From contig CAVSIX010000017.1 in assembly GCA_963728195.1 (NCBI GenBank), positions 186,001-250,000 on the forward strand: a stretch of 64,000 bases of DNA, read 5' to 3'. Source of the stretch: Sva-07 sp963728195 (GTDB lineage: Bacteria > Actinomycetota > Acidimicrobiia > Acidimicrobiales > Ilumatobacteraceae). The translations under genes were made by a program, and so were the position numbers. The notes below the pieces were generated by a model. It saw only the letters and a program-made list of their open reading frames with translations. It was not told where the DNA came from and searched no databases. Positions 62,828 to 64,000 of this stretch are shown here, piece after piece; within the stretch, counting starts at the first letter, position 1; each line of letters starts with the position of its first letter.

Positions 62828-63127
62828 TCAGAAGATGACGTCGGCCTCGAGCCGTCCGTTCTCACCGAGGACGACCACCATGCGCGACATGCACGGCATG
62901 CAGTACACGCGGTCACCCGGTCGCAGTTCACGGGTCGCTCGGATGACCACCTTGCACACCGGACAGACCACCTCGTTGGGTGCCAAGGTGTCGTCGGGAC
63001 CCTGCCAGTAGCGGTAGAACTTGCGCCACTTCTTCGGGACCTCCTTGAACCCCATCTCCTCCAGCTCGTAGCGCTGCCGGCTGCTGTCGGAGCTGATCTC
63101 GGGTGCCGAGACGTCGACCTCGGTCAT
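62828..63127 (-). CDS. Small zinc-ribbon protein
   Basis: A 99-residue protein with two Cys pairs, CPVCKV and CMPCMS, about 22 residues apart, which form a zinc ribbon. Residues before this (GFKEVPKKWRKFYRYWQGPDD) are basic and aromatic. Its start overlaps the diiron-protein stop (TGATG); GTG 63130 would also be possible. It appears to be made together with the ferritin-like protein, and perhaps helps it bind a partner or a nucleic acid. Function unknown. Confidence 0.8.
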   Translation of the reverse strand: MTEVDVSAPEISSDSSRQRYELEEMGFKEVPKKWRKFYRYWQGPDDTLAPNEVVCPVCKVVIRATRELRPGDRVYCMPCMSRMVVVLGENGRLEADVIF

Positions 63128-63912
63128 CACGTGAGCCCCAGCCGTTCGACGGTGTCCAGATACTCGCCGGCGAGGCGATGGTGCTCGTCGTTCGGGGCGC
63201 CGAGGTCCTCGAGGGCGCGTTCGAACACGCCGAGCACCATCGGGTCGAGCTGCGATCGGATCTCGCGGAGGCGGGCACGCCCCGAGGGATCGACCGCCAG
63301 GCTGCGACCGAGGTCGTTCTCGCCGAAGCCGGCGTGACGACGCTCGTCGGAGATCACCCCGGCGAGCACGTCGCGGGTGACGGCGTCTGCACTTGCAGCA
63401 TGGAGCCGGAAGACCGTGTACTCCATCGTCTCGAGGATGACGTTCTGAGCGAACACCGCCGCCTGCCAGTCACCTTCGTGGACGAGGTCGAGCAGGGAGC
63501 CCTTGAAGTCGACGAGCGCCGGCTGCGCCCGCCGGGCGATCTCGGTCTCCGGGTCGGCGACACCGAGCTCACGCAGGCGGTGCAGGAACACCTCGAGGTG
63601 GCGTGCCTCGTCGGCGACCTGCGTGGCCATGAAGATCTTCGAGTTCCGGTTCGGGGCCAGCTCGACGAGACCGGCCGCGCCCTCCAACGCTGCGGTCTCC
63701 CCCACCGAGTAGTTGCACAGGGTGGTGATCAGACGCTCGCGCCGCTCGTCGTCGATCGGCTCCTCGGCGGTGGTCTCGAGCCGACCGTACGGCCGGTCGG
63801 TCAGATAGCCCTCGACCGAGTCGAACCAGAACTGGAACGAGTGGACCTCGTCGAGGAAATCCTGTTCGGCGAGAGCGTGCGGGTCGAAGTCGTCGGTGTC
63901 GACGGCGGTCAT
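63127..63912 (-). CDS. Ferritin-like diiron protein (R2/long-chain type)
   Basis: A 261-residue helical-bundle protein. The four-helix diiron ligand set is seen as Glu in GETAALEGAA, E..H in VADEARHLEVF, Glu in NVILETMEYTVF, and E..H in ISDERRHAGFGEND. This is the ribonucleotide-reductase R2/R2-like oxidase pattern (E, EXXH, E, EXXH). Whether it is a reductase, oxidase or oxygenase is not clear; no radical Tyr is assigned. It overlaps the partial gene upstream (ATGA). Confidence 0.85.
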   Translation of the reverse strand: MTAVDTDDFDPHALAEQDFLDEVHSFQFWFDSVEGYLTDRPYGRLETTAEEPIDDERRERLITTLCNYSVGETAALEGAAGLVELAPNRNSKIFMATQVADEARHLEVFLHRLRELGVADPETEIARRAQPALVDFKGSLLDLVHEGDWQAAVFAQNVILETMEYTVFRLHAASADAVTRDVLAGVISDERRHAGFGENDLGRSLAVDPSGRARLREIRSQLDPMVLGVFERALEDLGAPNDEHHRLAGEYLDTVERLGLT

Positions 63913-64000
63913 GCCGGAACGGTCGGGGTCTGGTACTCGAGACCCACTCGCGCCAGGCGGGTCTTGAATTCGCCGATCACCGTGTTGGCGAGCACCGCTT
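63909..64000 (-). CDS. C-terminus of an unidentified protein, cut by the right edge
   Basis: Only the last 30 codons are present, ending in VLANTVIGEFKTRLARVGLEY and QTPTVPA. The stop overlaps the diiron gene start by 4 nt (ATGA), so it heads this coupled operon. Identity cannot be determined from this fragment. Confidence 0.6.
   Translation of the reverse strand, partial: AVLANTVIGEFKTRLARVGLEYQTPTVPA

Overview
The window is about 64 kb of very GC-rich chromosome with the strong G/C third-codon bias of a high-GC actinobacterium. A single-chain CydDC fusion, two F420-type luciferase-like oxidoreductases, frequent GTG starts, 1-4 nt stop/start overlaps and several apparently leaderless promoters fit a marine member of the Acidimicrobiia (Ilumatobacter-like). 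That placement is inference from gene style, not from a marker gene. I see no rRNA, tRNA, CRISPR array, phage or transposase gene. The content is mostly housekeeping and lifestyle genes. Gene density is high and no gene-free stretch clearly exceeds 300 bases except 28995-29326, which holds a palindromic repeat and a gene remnant.

Layout. 1-10843: pyruvate:ferredoxin oxidoreductase (nifJ) with a dihydroorotate dehydrogenase-like partner, divergent from cytochrome bd oxidase cydA-cydB-cydDC. This is a redox and low-oxygen module. 10828-14483 (minus): a membrane protein, an SPFH protein, two tiny acidic lipoproteins and trehalose-6-phosphate synthase. 14516-20708 (minus): an HTH regulator and a complete Mrp Na+/H+ antiporter mnhABCDEFG. 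With otsA and the TrkH/TrkA potassium system (46.5-48.6 kb) this suggests a salt-adapted cell. 20785-25216 (plus): a sigma-70 family factor with a near-consensus leaderless promoter, a 2-phosphoglycerate kinase-like protein, a HAD protein and a PAS-GAF-PAS-PP2C phosphatase. 25.2-33.3 kb: 2-hydroxyacid dehydrogenase, glutamate-1-semialdehyde aminotransferase-like enzyme, nitronate monooxygenase-like enzyme, SDR, VOC protein with ECF sigma factor, geranylgeranyl reductase. 33.4-39.6 kb: F420 enzyme, a four-gene ABC exporter operon, PhyH dioxygenase, DM13 protein. 39.7-48.6 kb: MMPL transporter with divergent TetR, a second F420 enzyme, KAS III, EngB, a lipoprotein, TrkH/TrkA. 48.7-52.9 kb: an operon of D-aminoacylase-like amidohydrolase, TauD-type dioxygenase and aminotransferase. 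52.9-64 kb: PH/SHOCT membrane protein, AzlCD, TrmB, MFS, pirin, methyltransferase, PurE/PurK, a pseudokinase-LPG-synthase-like membrane protein, a zinc-ribbon protein and a diiron ferritin-like protein.

The most unusual feature is not a gene. Four separate families of interspersed palindromic elements (called R1-R4 here) occupy at least 12 sites in or next to intergenic gaps. R1 (55 bp, 2 copies) sits in two divergent promoter regions. R2 (52-56 bp, 4 copies) occurs in both orientations. R3 (40 bp exactly, 3 copies) is a hairpin with an 11-12 bp stem. R4 (29-35 bp, 3 copies) has a shared GTCAGACCCC core, and one copy supplies the last codons of trmB.
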